A DNA stretch of 64,000 bases from G963702155 sp963702155. Lineage in GTDB: Bacteria > Pseudomonadota > Alphaproteobacteria > Micavibrionales > Micavibrionaceae. Shown here piece by piece: positions 25,760-35,539 of this stretch. Position numbers and translations under genes: made by a program. A model generated the notes under the pieces. That model was not told the DNA's origin. It made no database searches and saw nothing but the letters and a program-made list of their open reading frames with translations. Where the stretch lies: the NCBI GenBank assembly GCA_963702155.1, contig OY969717.1:744001-808000 (forward strand), given 5' to 3'. Positions within the stretch are counted from its first letter, which is position 1. Each line of letters opens with the position of its first letter.

Positions 25760-26989
25760 ATGTTGATCTTCCGCCTGTTTTGTCTGCTCGCTTTTTCTTT
25801 TGGTATGAGCCATATCAACTATGCAATGGCCACACCGCCCCCCCCTCAAAAAAAACAGATTGATTTAAAACAGGTTGAAAAAAACATAAATACGCGAAAA
25901 GCGGAAAAAAAAGCCCTTGAATTACAGAAAAAAAATATCGAGCGCGAATTACGTGATGCAAAAAGCGAGTTGGTAGAGATTGGTCGCTCGGTTCAAAAGC
26001 ATGAACAAACATTAAAAAATCTGGAAGATCAGGTTTTATCTTTAGAAAACGAGCAAAAGAATATTGAGCATAAATTGCAAGATGACAGGCGCTCCATCGC
26101 TAAGCTTTTAATGGCATTACAAAGATTAGAACGCACACCGCCAGAGGCTATGATCCTCAACCCCAAATCACCCTATCGCGCAGCGCAAGGCGGGCTACTC
26201 ATGGAAAACATTGTATCCGCAATACAAGAAAGATCCTTGGATTTGAAACAAAATCTTGAACGGATAGCCCATATTGAAAAAGATTTGGTTTCCCAAAGAA
26301 AAAAAGCAACGCAAGAAAGTAGCGCCTTAAAAAAAGATTATGATCATTTACGAACTTTGACAAAAACAAGGGAGCGTTTATACGAAAAAACGCGCGAAGA
26401 TTTAAAGGCAGAAGAACAATCCATATTGGCAATGTCCCTTCAGGCAAAGGATTTGAAAGACTTATTGGTTCAAATTGATAAACGTGAAGCCCAAAAGAAA
26501 GCTCTACAAGAAAAACAGAGAAAGTCGCAAAACATTAATACACGATCGGCAGGGTTAAGCCATGCCCCAAAAAAACAAAAAAAGAAAATGCCCATACAAG
26601 ATTTGAAAAAGGGAGTACAGCTTCCTATAAAAGGCGTTTTACGCGTTGCGTACAATCAGCTTGATGACTTTGGCGCGCCATCTCAAGGAATCGAGATCGA
26701 AGCACGTGGCGGCGCGCTTATTGTTGCTCCGATGAGTGGAACAATAAGATTTTCCGGCCCGTTTAAAAATTACGGACAAATTGTTATTATTGAGCATAGT
26801 AGTGGCTATCATAGCCTTATCGCCGGCTTGGAAAGCATCCAAACCGATGTAGGGCGTGATGTTCAGGTGGGAGAACCAATAGGAACGTTACACTATGCTA
26901 GCACCAATGAAGAGCCCGTTTTATATTATGAATTACGAAAAGATGGAAAAGCAGTTAATCCATCGGTAAAACTTGGTCAATTAGGCTGA
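25760..26989 (+). CDS. EnvC-like murein hydrolase activator (degenerate M23/LytM)
   Basis: A 409-residue periplasmic protein starting at the ATG 2 bases after rlmH; a longer frame from 25667 overlaps rlmH and is unlikely. A signal peptide ends A-M-A near residue 24. Long coiled coils run about 30-125 and 180-270, then a LytM domain fills about 290-405. The zinc-binding H-x-G-x-D is replaced by S-Q-G-I-E and the final H-x-H by Y-Y-E, so it should not cut peptidoglycan itself. EnvC and NlpD are similarly degenerate and activate amidases during division. ctpA follows. Confidence 0.88.
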   Translation: MLIFRLFCLLAFSFGMSHINYAMATPPPPQKKQIDLKQVEKNINTRKAEKKALELQKKNIERELRDAKSELVEIGRSVQKHEQTLKNLEDQVLSLENEQKNIEHKLQDDRRSIAKLLMALQRLERTPPEAMILNPKSPYRAAQGGLLMENIVSAIQERSLDLKQNLERIAHIEKDLVSQRKKATQESSALKKDYDHLRTLTKTRERLYEKTREDLKAEEQSILAMSLQAKDLKDLLVQIDKREAQKKALQEKQRKSQNINTRSAGLSHAPKKQKKKMPIQDLKKGVQLPIKGVLRVAYNQLDDFGAPSQGIEIEARGGALIVAPMSGTIRFSGPFKNYGQIVIIEHSSGYHSLIAGLESIQTDVGRDVQVGEPIGTLHYASTNEEPVLYYELRKDGKAVNPSVKLGQLG

Positions 26990-27115
26990 TCGGTACTTGC
27001 GTTTGAATAATTTAAACGCAATACTAGATAGTATCTTTAAAGATTTATCCTATGCGGTATGTTCTAAAGCGCGTAATATTATTCTCAAAATGTTCCAGAA
27101 AGGACTTTTTTTACT

Positions 27116-28504
27116 ATGCATAAGTATCTGGCCGGTTTTCTATTCGGCATACTTTTTCTATCAGGTGTGTATATGCTGCCTTCATCCTTCGCGCAGGAGC
27201 AGCCACGCACGGCTGGAACGCAGCCAAAATCCGATATTAAAACAGATTATAATGATACCTATAAATACCTAAACTTGTTCGGCGATGTATTTGAACGCGT
27301 ACGCGCTCAGTATGTCGACGAGGTACAAGATAAAGAAGCCATAGAAAATGCAGTCAATGGCATGTTAACCAGCCTTGACCCACATTCGGCATACTTGAAT
27401 GAGGAACGGTACCGGGAAATGCAGGTCGATACACGTGGCGAGTTCGGCGGCCTTGGAATCGAAGTTACGATGGAAAACGGTCTTGTTAAAGTTGTCTCCC
27501 CTATTGATGATACGCCCGCCTTTAATGCCGGAATTCAAGCGGGAGATTATATTACACACATTGATGAAGAGCCGGTTGTAGGACTAGACTTAGGAGAGGC
27601 CGTAGAAAAAATGCGCGGTAAAGTTGGGACAGAAATCAACTTGATCATCAGGCGTGAAGCAGAAGATGCGCCCATAGAAGTAACACTTATGCGCGACATT
27701 ATTCGTATCAAATCTGTACGCCATCGTCTAGAAGGCAATGCCGGATATATCCGTATAACAACATTTAGTCAGAATACCGGTGCAAGCTTAAAAAAAGCTA
27801 TAAATGAAATAAAAGAAGAGCTTGGCGATAATATAACTGGGTATGTTCTCGATTTACGAAACAATCCTGGTGGCCTTTTAAGTCAAGCTATCGTTGTTGC
27901 TGATACTTTTTTAGATAAAGGAGAAATCGTTTCAACCCGTGGCCGTGATGAGGAAGATTCACGGCGTGATAATTCTACGCCTGGCGACTTGGTTGATGGT
28001 CTCCCTATTGTTGTTTTAATAAATGGAGGGTCTGCTTCGGCATCCGAAATTGTGGCCGGCGCGTTACAAGATCATAAACGTGCAATTTTATTAGGGATGC
28101 CCAGCTTCGGTAAGGGATCGGTGCAAACGGTTATCCCTCTGCCTGGTCACGGCGCCATGCGACTTACGACTGCACGATATTATACGCCATCTGGCCGCTC
28201 TATTCAGGCCAAAGGTATTGAGCCGGATATTTTAGTTGAACCTGCTCGTATTGAATCATTTCAAGTCAGCCGCATGAGAGAAGCAGACCTTCGTGGAGCA
28301 CTTGATCGTGATCGCAAAGATAATAGTCGTGTTAAACCAAGTAATGATAATGAAAAAGATGACGAAGAAAAAACCGAAGAAAAACCTCAAGATTATCAAT
28401 TGTTACGTGCGCTTGATCTTTTGAACGGCTTGTCGCTATATGGCGATAGCAGTATGGAAGCGCCGGTAGATGTAGAACCAAACAAAAATGCGGCAAAGTA
28501 CTAA
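27116..28504 (+). CDS. ctpA: C-terminal processing peptidase (S41)
   Basis: A 462-residue exported serine protease. The signal peptide covers about 1-27. A PDZ domain lies at about 85-165 (G-G-L-G-I-E-V), followed by the protease domain with S308 in G-G-S-A-S-A-S-E and K333 in F-G-K-G-S-V-Q-T, spaced 25 residues as in Prc/CtpB. The C-terminus has an acidic, lysine-rich low-complexity stretch (about 395-425). The neighbouring EnvC-like and DivD genes suggest work on envelope or peptidoglycan enzymes. A shadow frame at 26997-27272 overlaps the start. Confidence 0.95.
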   Translation: MHKYLAGFLFGILFLSGVYMLPSSFAQEQPRTAGTQPKSDIKTDYNDTYKYLNLFGDVFERVRAQYVDEVQDKEAIENAVNGMLTSLDPHSAYLNEERYREMQVDTRGEFGGLGIEVTMENGLVKVVSPIDDTPAFNAGIQAGDYITHIDEEPVVGLDLGEAVEKMRGKVGTEINLIIRREAEDAPIEVTLMRDIIRIKSVRHRLEGNAGYIRITTFSQNTGASLKKAINEIKEELGDNITGYVLDLRNNPGGLLSQAIVVADTFLDKGEIVSTRGRDEEDSRRDNSTPGDLVDGLPIVVLINGGSASASEIVAGALQDHKRAILLGMPSFGKGSVQTVIPLPGHGAMRLTTARYYTPSGRSIQAKGIEPDILVEPARIESFQVSRMREADLRGALDRDRKDNSRVKPSNDNEKDDEEKTEEKPQDYQLLRALDLLNGLSLYGDSSMEAPVDVEPNKNAAKY

Positions 28505-28619
28505 GATAAATTTACTTTAAGTAAAACAGTTTTTTATACGCGCATATTCCATTTAATATATCTGCGTTTTTACAGTTAAACAGTATTCACTACATGCCTT
28601 AAAAAGGATTATCATTTTA

Positions 28620-29795
28620 ATGGCGGATCTTGCAGCACACAATAAAAATAAAACAAAAACCTTAATGCCACATGATACATTTGCATGGGGAATATTCTTA
28701 AAGGGACTTGCCGCTCTAATTATTTTTTATATTGTCCTCTTTGCCTATGCTTTTATATCAAAAGACATTGATCAAAACGAAACGTTAAAAAGCACAAACC
28801 AAACAATCAAAGTTGAAGGTTTAGAAAATTTAGGCCTTAACACAGATGAAAAAGAAAACAATTCATCTTACGGCCCAAAAAACATAGAGCGACTACGCAC
28901 ACCATCCGTAAAAAACAATAAGTCCGAAAATAAATCAGACCCTAAAAAAACCACTATAGATAAATTAAATTATAAAGAGGATTTTAAGGATAAATCAGAT
29001 TCTAAAAAGATTTCGGTATCTCTTATACCCGCCCCTCTTGAAGATTTGATTGAAAGCACAAAGTACGGCTCTCTACCAAAAGTAAGCGTAGATAGTTTAA
29101 CCCCTTTTGACACGTATAAAAAACCTTTTGATTCATCAAAAATTGCTAGTAACACCACATTTTCGATAGCCTTGTCAGATTTTGGGTTATCTGGAAAAAT
29201 ATCTAAAGAAACGCTTGGTGAACTACCGCATAATACCACATTACTTTTATCGCCCTACGCGCAAGACTTAAAAAATTTGGAAAAGCAGGCGCGGCAAAAC
29301 GGCTACGAAACATGGTTGACTGTCCCTATCCAAGATAAGACATACCCATATTCTGATCCAGGTACAATGGCACTACTAAACTCATTGTCAAATGCGGCCA
29401 ACGAACAGCGGCTTTTCGAGATAATGTCAAAAGCGCAAGGATATGCAGGCGTTTATCTCAGGTTTGATTCATCATGGGTTGCCCAAACCGATATTGCGCA
29501 ATCTATTATTTCCACTCTAACTACACGCGGTCTTGGAATATTGGACGGCGGAAATAGTACAGGAGATGTTTTTGAAATGCAGGCCGCCGCCAATAGCGCG
29601 CCATATATAAAAACAATGTCTATATCAAATATAAATTTGGATACCATAGAGCAACGGCTTAGTCGAAATAAGGGCGGTGTAATCATTCTACCCACCTCCC
29701 CAAAAATTCTAGAGCTCTTACCAGAATGGATTAAGACCTTACAAAGCAGAGGATATATACTTGTACCTCTATCTTATATTGCCGAACAGCCATAA
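28620..29795 (+). CDS. Divergent polysaccharide deacetylase family protein
   Basis: A 391-residue protein with one N-terminal membrane helix (about 22-45), a Ser/Lys-rich linker to about 170, and a (beta/alpha) domain of the divergent polysaccharide deacetylase type (DUF610). Seen: I-A-L-S-D-F-G-L-S near 186 where the family has its first Asp motif, then P-Y-A-Q-D-L and the glycine-rich G-I-L-D-G-G. Family members sit beside ctpA and envC and are thought to act on cell-wall glycan, but enzymatic activity is not established for this group. rppH begins 18 bases downstream. Confidence 0.85.
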   Translation: MADLAAHNKNKTKTLMPHDTFAWGIFLKGLAALIIFYIVLFAYAFISKDIDQNETLKSTNQTIKVEGLENLGLNTDEKENNSSYGPKNIERLRTPSVKNNKSENKSDPKKTTIDKLNYKEDFKDKSDSKKISVSLIPAPLEDLIESTKYGSLPKVSVDSLTPFDTYKKPFDSSKIASNTTFSIALSDFGLSGKISKETLGELPHNTTLLLSPYAQDLKNLEKQARQNGYETWLTVPIQDKTYPYSDPGTMALLNSLSNAANEQRLFEIMSKAQGYAGVYLRFDSSWVAQTDIAQSIISTLTTRGLGILDGGNSTGDVFEMQAAANSAPYIKTMSISNINLDTIEQRLSRNKGGVIILPTSPKILELLPEWIKTLQSRGYILVPLSYIAEQP

Positions 29796-29812
29796 AAATA
29801 TGAGTTTATTTA

Positions 29813-30280
29813 ATGTTTCTTGCCAAAACTAAATATCGCCCCTGTGTAGGGATTTGTTTATTTAATCAAGTCGGCCGTGTTTTTGTAGGCGAGCGCATTG
29901 ATACCCCCGGTGGATGGCAAATGCCGCAAGGCGGTATAGATAACGGCGAAGATTTAAAAACCGCTGCTTTTCGGGAATTAAAAGAAGAAGTTGGTACAGA
30001 TAAGGCTGATATCATACGTATAGCGGATCAAACTGTCCGTTATGATTTACCCGATGACTTACGGGCGCGTCTTTGGGGCGGGCAATATAAGGGGCAAGAA
30101 CAAATATGGATTGCGATGCGTTTCACAGGTAGAGATGCAGATATTATCTTGGATAGAGATGAACGGCCGGAGTTTTCACAATGGGACTGGGTTAACTTTG
30201 ATAGTGTAGTTGATAGAATTGTGCCCTTCAAACGCAAGATTTATAGCCAAGTTTATAAAATGTTTTCTGATCTTGTTTAA
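29813..30280 (+). CDS. rppH: RNA pyrophosphohydrolase (Nudix)
   Basis: A 155-residue Nudix hydrolase that removes pyrophosphate from the 5' end of mRNA and so starts decay; relatives also cut dinucleoside polyphosphates. The Nudix box G-G-I-D-N-G-E-D-L and R-E-L-K-E-E-V-G is complete. The opening Y-R-P-C-V-G-I-C-L-F-N and W-Q-M-P-Q-G-G-I-D are typical of RppH/NudH. It ends the block that began with proA and is followed by a terminator shared with tolB. Confidence 0.93.
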   Translation: MFLAKTKYRPCVGICLFNQVGRVFVGERIDTPGGWQMPQGGIDNGEDLKTAAFRELKEEVGTDKADIIRIADQTVRYDLPDDLRARLWGGQYKGQEQIWIAMRFTGRDADIILDRDERPEFSQWDWVNFDSVVDRIVPFKRKIYSQVYKMFSDLV

Positions 30281-30311
30281 ATACATATCTACGTTCCAGC
30301 TTTTTTATAAA

Positions 30312-30346
30312 AAAAGCCGCCCCTTTATAAAAAAAGAGCGGCTTTT
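30312..30346. terminator. Bidirectional terminator between rppH and tolB
   Basis: AAAAGCCGC (30312-30320) pairs with GCGGCTTTT (30338-30346), with A and T tracts on both sides, so it can end rppH on the plus strand and tolB on the minus strand. Confidence 0.8.
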
Positions 30347-30367
30347 ATAATATTTAAAACTCAAACC

Positions 30368-31705
30368 TTATTTATTCAATGGAGACCAAGCAGGGTCTGA
30401 TCCATCACGCGGTGTAGGAAGAGTACGTTCATTATAACCCGTAATATCAACAGTAAAGACTTTGGCTTGACGCTGTGTTCCGCCTGCACCGACCGGGCGC
30501 TCCTTAAAGTATGAAAGCACGCGACCATTCGGTGACCATGTTGGCCCTTCCACGTGATAAGCGTTAGCAATAAGACGTTCGCCAGAGCCATCAGGGCGGA
30601 TCACACCGATGTAAAATTTACCCCCTGTCATTTTAGTAAAGGCAATCAAGTCACCACGCGGCGACCATACAGGGTTAGCATAACGCCCTTTTCCGAATGT
30701 AATACGTTTTACATTATTGCCATTATTGCTCATCGTATAAAGCTGCTGGCTACCCCCGCGATCAGATTCAAAGACAATCTGTGCGCCATCTGGCGCATAG
30801 GATGGCGCAGTATCGATCGCGGCATTTTCGGTTATACGGCGCTTGGCTTTATTGCGGATATTCATCTCATAAATATCGCTATTACCATTGATCGCTTGGC
30901 TCATAATAACCTTGTTACCATCGGGGGAAAAGCGCGGCGCAAATGTCATACCGGGAAAACGTCCCAACGGCACGTGTGAGCCATTATCCAAATTATAAAC
31001 AAAAACTTGAGGTCCACCGGCTTCATAAGACATATACACGATTTTTTGTTCTGTAGGAGAAAACCGCGGCGTCAAAACAAGATTATTGCCATCCGTAAGA
31101 TACTTATGATTCGCCCCATCCTGATCCATGATCGCAAGGCGCTTGATCCGTTTTTGCGGCGATCCTGTTTCTGCAATATAAACAATACGCGAATCAAAAT
31201 AACCGCCCTCCCCTGTTAAACGTTCGTAGATATCATCTGAAATAATATGCGCAATACGACGCCAATTATCACGCGTGGTCATATAAGCCATGCCCATCAA
31301 CTGCTGCCCTGAAAATACATCCCAGAGTCGAAATTCAACACGAGCGCGACCATCACTGGTTTGCGTGACTGTTCCCGTCACTAATGCTTGCGTGGCTAAA
31401 GCGCGCCATTCGCCAAAACGTACGCCATCATTTTGAATGGACTGCGTGCTTTGCACAAACGCATTAGGATTGGCAGGCTTAAAAAGACCAGAGTTTTTTA
31501 AGTTAGCCGTTATAAGATTAGGTATATCAGAAGCTAGCTTTTGCTCGTTTCCTGCATTAAAAAATGTAGTAACAGCAATAGGCATTGGCTCCATCACGCC
31601 TTTCGTTACATCAATACGAAGCTGTGCTTGTGCATTGGATAAAGGCAGTGCAATCAACATTATAGTTATGCATAGAGTTGAAAAAAATACTTTTAAAATA
31701 GTCAT
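30368..31705 (-). CDS. tolB: Tol-Pal system protein TolB
   Basis: A 445-residue periplasmic protein with a signal peptide (cleavage near A-Q-A-Q at about 27), an N-terminal alpha/beta domain and a C-terminal six-bladed beta propeller (repeats such as P-R-F-S-P, A-P-S-Y-A-P-D-G, P-V-W-S-P-R-G, P-A-W-S-P). It links the inner-membrane TolQRA motor to Pal at the outer membrane and helps constriction during division. It is the last gene of the run; pal and cpoB, which often follow, are missing because the next element is a terminator. Confidence 0.95.
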   Translation of the reverse strand: MTILKVFFSTLCITIMLIALPLSNAQAQLRIDVTKGVMEPMPIAVTTFFNAGNEQKLASDIPNLITANLKNSGLFKPANPNAFVQSTQSIQNDGVRFGEWRALATQALVTGTVTQTSDGRARVEFRLWDVFSGQQLMGMAYMTTRDNWRRIAHIISDDIYERLTGEGGYFDSRIVYIAETGSPQKRIKRLAIMDQDGANHKYLTDGNNLVLTPRFSPTEQKIVYMSYEAGGPQVFVYNLDNGSHVPLGRFPGMTFAPRFSPDGNKVIMSQAINGNSDIYEMNIRNKAKRRITENAAIDTAPSYAPDGAQIVFESDRGGSQQLYTMSNNGNNVKRITFGKGRYANPVWSPRGDLIAFTKMTGGKFYIGVIRPDGSGERLIANAYHVEGPTWSPNGRVLSYFKERPVGAGGTQRQAKVFTVDITGYNERTLPTPRDGSDPAWSPLNK

Positions 31706-31746
31706 ATCAGGACAAGACCTCTTGGTTTAAAAAGTTCGGAAATTGT

Positions 31747-32688
31747 TTATAGCATATCTCGAGGGTCAAAGTTAATCTCTGTTATGCGCCATTCATTATA
31801 TTTTTCAGGCGGCAAATCGAGCGGCGAACAGCGGGGATTTTTAAGCGCACGTTGTGCAGAATCCGCTGCGGCTCGAAAGGCAAAATCACGATTGTAACGG
31901 CCTCGATCAACAACTTGCACTTGTTGCACGGTACGGTCGCGATTTATATTAACACGCAAAAGAACGGACATATCCTCCGCATTTTTAATCCCGCCCTGAA
32001 CATACCAGCATTTAGAGATTTGATATTTAATCGCATCCATTTGGCTAATGGTCAAGGTTGACCCTAAAGGGGCAATCATGCCATTTTCTGGGTTAATCGC
32101 CGACGGGTCAAGCGCACCTTCATCGTCAGCAGACGCCGTTTTATTGTCATCAGGCGCTAAATCCTTCAAAAGAGAATCGAATGATTTTCTTTCCGGTTTT
32201 TTTTCAATATCTTTTTTTGTCGCTTCTTTTTTAGGCTGCTTTTTTTTCTTTGGCTCCGGCTTGCTTTCGACCTTCTTCGGTTCTGGTTTTTCTTCCTTTT
32301 TAGGCGGCGGAGGTACGGGCTCAACCGGTTCTTGAAGCTCTATTTTCTCAAACTTTGGCGGCTCTGGCTTTGTTAAATCTGGCGGCGTGTCTTCAACCGA
32401 GGCTGATTTCTTCGCTTCTTGTTTGGCCGGTTCTGGCGGGGGCGGCATCTCGTCATCTTGTTTTTTTTGTGGCGGTGCAATGCGATCTGTTTGCGTCATT
32501 TCACCAATCGTTACCAGTTCAATACTGATCGGATTGGCGACCATCAATGGAGGATCTGTAACCATTAAGGGCATACCAATAATTGTAACGATAACAATCG
32601 CCATATGCAGCGCCGCTGACCATATGAGCGGCGCTTTTAGCGATGTATTAACACCGACTGGAATATTATGTCGCAGATATGCGTTCAT
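31747..32688 (-). CDS. tolA: TolA-like energy transducer of the Tol-Pal system
   Basis: A 313-residue protein with one N-terminal membrane helix (about 22-46), a long Lys/Glu/Pro-rich linker (about 68-180; P-P-P-P-E-P-A-K-Q and K-P-E-P-K-K repeats), and a C-terminal domain with L-L-R-V-N-I-N-R-D and A-L-K-N-P-R-C-S-P-L. The linker is proline-rich rather than the pure Ala/Lys/Glu helix of enteric TolA. Position between tolR and tolB confirms the assignment. The linker makes long shadow frames on the plus strand. Confidence 0.9.
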   Translation of the reverse strand: MNAYLRHNIPVGVNTSLKAPLIWSAALHMAIVIVTIIGMPLMVTDPPLMVANPISIELVTIGEMTQTDRIAPPQKKQDDEMPPPPEPAKQEAKKSASVEDTPPDLTKPEPPKFEKIELQEPVEPVPPPPKKEEKPEPKKVESKPEPKKKKQPKKEATKKDIEKKPERKSFDSLLKDLAPDDNKTASADDEGALDPSAINPENGMIAPLGSTLTISQMDAIKYQISKCWYVQGGIKNAEDMSVLLRVNINRDRTVQQVQVVDRGRYNRDFAFRAAADSAQRALKNPRCSPLDLPPEKYNEWRITEINFDPRDML

Positions 32689-32748
32689 AGCTTTAATATA
32701 GGCAGGAATGCCCTAGATTTGTAACTTTTTTCTATTTTTTCTATAACT

Positions 32749-33189
32749 TTATTGAGATTTAGAAATAAGCGCAACTTTTAGAAAACCGGCGGCGTTAACA
32801 CGCCCTAAAATATTCATGATACGGCCATAATCAAGCGATTGATCACCGCGAATATATATACGCTGCTCGGCTTTCGTATCGCTCATGGCAGATAAACGTT
32901 CTATCAGGATATCTTCTGCTATTTCGGTGTCACCAATATAAATTTTGTTCTCTTTGGTAATACTAATTTCGATAGGTTTGTTGTCATCTGTCGTGATCGC
33001 ATTTGCAGTCGAATCTGGCAAATCAACTTGAACGCCCGCTGTCATCATAGGCGCGGAAACCATAAAGATAATCAGGAGAACGAGCATAACATCCACAAAT
33101 GGCGTGACATTAATCTCGGCCATTGGACGGTATGTACCGCCAGTTCTACGGCCTCTAGATTTTGTTTTTGTTGTTAGGGATGCGCCCAT
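32749..33189 (-). CDS. tolR: Tol-Pal system protein TolR
   Basis: A 146-residue ExbD/TolR-family protein: one membrane helix (about 28-48) with the proton-channel Asp in P-F-V-D-V-M-L-V-L-L-I-I-F-M, followed by a periplasmic domain (V-D-L-P-D-S then I-Y-I-R-G-D). The preceding I-N-V-T-P motif is standard. It forms the motor with TolQ (38 bases upstream) and drives TolA. The N-terminus has an unusual basic stretch, K-S-R-G-R-R, probably cytoplasmic. Confidence 0.94.
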   Translation of the reverse strand: MGASLTTKTKSRGRRTGGTYRPMAEINVTPFVDVMLVLLIIFMVSAPMMTAGVQVDLPDSTANAITTDDNKPIEISITKENKIYIGDTEIAEDILIERLSAMSDTKAEQRIYIRGDQSLDYGRIMNILGRVNAAGFLKVALISKSQ

Positions 33190-33227
33190 TATATTTAGTC
33201 CTTAGCTTCTAAATCTATAAAATCTAT

Positions 33228-34031
33228 CTATGCCACGCGTTTTGCTTGCGCTTTATTATGGTTGTTATTTTTACCACCATTTCCATTCCGGTCTTGCGAA
33301 TCAAGATGGCGGGATAAGATAGCGGAAAATTCATCTACAAATGCCTCTAACCGGTCGGCATAACGATTAAGATTGGTTGAAAAAACATTATAGGCCACAA
33401 CAGCAGGTATAGCAGCAACAAGACCAAGCGCAGTTGCAAATAAGGCTTCTGCAATACCCGGGGCAACCACGGCAAGACTAGTATTTTGAGACGTAGCAAT
33501 AGCCGTGAAACTATTCATGATCCCCCACACCGTTCCAAATAGACCGATAAACGGTGCAGTTGCACCAATAGATGCTAAAAAAGTCATTCCCCGTTCTAAC
33601 GCATTCATTTCACGGCCTATTGTAACAGACATTGCACGCTCAACCCGTTGACGTAGGCTCGCTTGAAGGCTCTCTTTCGATGGCATCCCCCCTGCTACAC
33701 CGGCTTGCCATTCATCCATCCCAGCAGAAAAGGTATTTAATATAGGATCATGTTTAGAATTCTTGACACGTTGATGGATCTTATCAAGCGGTTCACCAGA
33801 CCAAAAAGAATCTTCGAATATATTAGCTTTTTTGTTTAATCTCTTGAGTGTAGAACGTTTTGATAAAATAATAGCCCAGCTCCAGATTGACCCGAATATA
33901 AGGGCAATCATGACCGCCTTTACAATAGGATCTGCCATCATAAACATACCTATCATAGATAAATCATGTTGCGCGGCTATACTTCCTGCTATAACTGCAC
34001 CTTCTACGGTTTCAATTGGGGCTGCATCCAT
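33228..34031 (-). CDS. tolQ: Tol-Pal system protein TolQ
   Basis: A 267-residue MotA/TolQ/ExbB-family proton-channel protein with membrane helices at about 27-52, 155-180 and 190-215. The conserved segment G-A-T-A-P-F-I-G-L-F-G-T-V-W-G-I-M-N-S-F is seen. The C-terminal tail is Asn/Gly/Lys-rich. It powers outer-membrane constriction with TolR. ybgC lies 4 bases upstream, the standard order. Confidence 0.94.
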   Translation of the reverse strand: MDAAPIETVEGAVIAGSIAAQHDLSMIGMFMMADPIVKAVMIALIFGSIWSWAIILSKRSTLKRLNKKANIFEDSFWSGEPLDKIHQRVKNSKHDPILNTFSAGMDEWQAGVAGGMPSKESLQASLRQRVERAMSVTIGREMNALERGMTFLASIGATAPFIGLFGTVWGIMNSFTAIATSQNTSLAVVAPGIAEALFATALGLVAAIPAVVAYNVFSTNLNRYADRLEAFVDEFSAILSRHLDSQDRNGNGGKNNNHNKAQAKRVA

Positions 34032-34035
34032 AATT

Positions 34036-34452
34036 TTAATCCTTATGCTCTATAATATATTTTCCAAATGCGGTTTTAACGTCGTCAGGTATGCGAACAG
34101 GCTTGCCGTTAGTTTTGGATATGCAAACCAAGGTTACATCTGTTTGAAACAGCAAGCTATCCTGTTTATATAATTTATGATCCATCACAAGGCTAGTGCG
34201 TCCCATTGATTTTATGCATGTTTCCAGAGATAAAAGATCATCCAGTTCGGCACGAATAAAATAATCAGCGTTAATATGCCGCACAACAAAGATAATATCG
34301 CGCATATTATCAAGCTTTTTATTCTCATATCCAATATCACGAAGAAGTTCAGTACGCGCACGTTCGGCGAATTTAAAATGATTGGCGTGATATACGATGC
34401 CGCCCGCATCGGTATCTTCATAATAAATACGCACAGGAATTTTATGATTCAT
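34036..34452 (-). CDS. ybgC: Acyl-CoA thioesterase YbgC
   Basis: A 138-residue hot-dog-fold thioesterase. The active-site segment D-T-D-A-G-G-I-V-Y-H-A-N-H is complete, with the catalytic Asp. Enteric YbgC cleaves acyl-CoA and interacts with acyl carrier protein and phospholipid enzymes; its role with Tol-Pal is still unclear. It overlaps the ruvB stop (ATG at 34452, ruvB ending at 34449) and precedes tolQ. Confidence 0.92.
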   Translation of the reverse strand: MNHKIPVRIYYEDTDAGGIVYHANHFKFAERARTELLRDIGYENKKLDNMRDIIFVVRHINADYFIRAELDDLLSLETCIKSMGRTSLVMDHKLYKQDSLLFQTDVTLVCISKTNGKPVRIPDDVKTAFGKYIIEHKD

Positions 34453-35495
34453 GCACCACCATCAATAAGGTCAGGCTGAACCAAGTGACGTTTTGTTCTA
34501 ATACCAAGATAAATATACCCTTTTGGTGATATTTGGCGACCGCGCGGAGTGCGTTGAACCAGTCCTTGCTGGATCAAATAAGGTTCAATGACATCTTCTA
34601 TCATATCACGTTGTTCGGATAATGCGGCGGAAAGTGTTTCGACGCCAACAGGCCCCCCGTCATAATTTTGAGCAATACATAATAAATAGCGGCGATCCAT
34701 TGAATCCAAACCCGCTCCGTCAACATCTAAGCGATTAAGCGCGTCATCAACATCTAAAGCGGAAATAAATTTATGGCCATCTGCATGCGCAAAGTCTCTA
34801 ACGCGACGGGTTAAACGACCGGCAATCCGCGGTGTTCCTCGTGATCGTTTTGCAATTTCCAATGCGCCACCTTCATTCAATGGCATATTAAGCAAGCGCG
34901 CGGTACGCTTAACAATAAATGTCAATTCTTCAGCGTTATAAAACTCAAGTCTCAAAGGAATTCCAAAACGATCACGCAAGGGATTTGTTAACAATCCGCT
35001 ACGTGTCGTAGCGGCAACAAGCGTAAATGGCGGCAGTTCAATTTGAACCGATCTTGCCGCGGGTCCTTCTCCAATAATAAGGTCAAGCTTTCGATCTTCC
35101 ATTGCCGGATAGAGAATTTCCTCTACAGAAGCATTAAGACGATGAATTTCGTCAATAAAAAGAACGTCATGCGGTTCCAAATTGGTAAGAATAGCAGCAA
35201 GATCACCGGATTTTGAAATAACAGGACCCGACGTCGCCCGAAAGCCCACGCCTAACTCTTTAGCTACGATTTGCGCTAACGTCGTTTTCCCTAAACCTGG
35301 CGGCCCAAATAAAAGCACATGATCCATAGCATCACCACGCCCGCGCGCTGCATTAACAAATACGCGTAGATTATCACAAAGTGGTTTTTGCCCTATAAAT
35401 TCATCGAGTGATAAAGGTCGAAGCGCCCCCTCCTCAATTTTTTCGGGGACGTTGGTTTCACGCTCTAGCTCTGGATTTTTTTGCATGATGTGCAT
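34449..35495 (-). CDS. ruvB: Holliday junction branch-migration helicase RuvB
   Basis: A 348-residue AAA+ motor that drives branch migration with RuvA. Walker A G-P-P-G-L-G-K-T-T is near residue 66, Walker B L-F-I-D-E-I-H-R-L near 113, sensor 1 A-A-T-T-R-S-G near 161, and the arginine finger R-S-R-G-T-P-R region near 210. The C-terminal winged helix carries T-P-R-G-R. Length is typical. It lies 44 bases after ruvA and overlaps ybgC by four bases. Confidence 0.97.
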   Translation of the reverse strand: MHIMQKNPELERETNVPEKIEEGALRPLSLDEFIGQKPLCDNLRVFVNAARGRGDAMDHVLLFGPPGLGKTTLAQIVAKELGVGFRATSGPVISKSGDLAAILTNLEPHDVLFIDEIHRLNASVEEILYPAMEDRKLDLIIGEGPAARSVQIELPPFTLVAATTRSGLLTNPLRDRFGIPLRLEFYNAEELTFIVKRTARLLNMPLNEGGALEIAKRSRGTPRIAGRLTRRVRDFAHADGHKFISALDVDDALNRLDVDGAGLDSMDRRYLLCIAQNYDGGPVGVETLSAALSEQRDMIEDVIEPYLIQQGLVQRTPRGRQISPKGYIYLGIRTKRHLVQPDLIDGGA

Positions 35496-35539
35496 AGTAA
35501 ACTCAGTTTAGACAGGATTTGATGGAATGGCTAGAGTTT

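Noticed and set aside
32048..32335. 95-codon plus-strand frame over tolA
   Set aside because: Same effect from the Lys/Glu/Pro-rich tolA linker; no start signal or homology.
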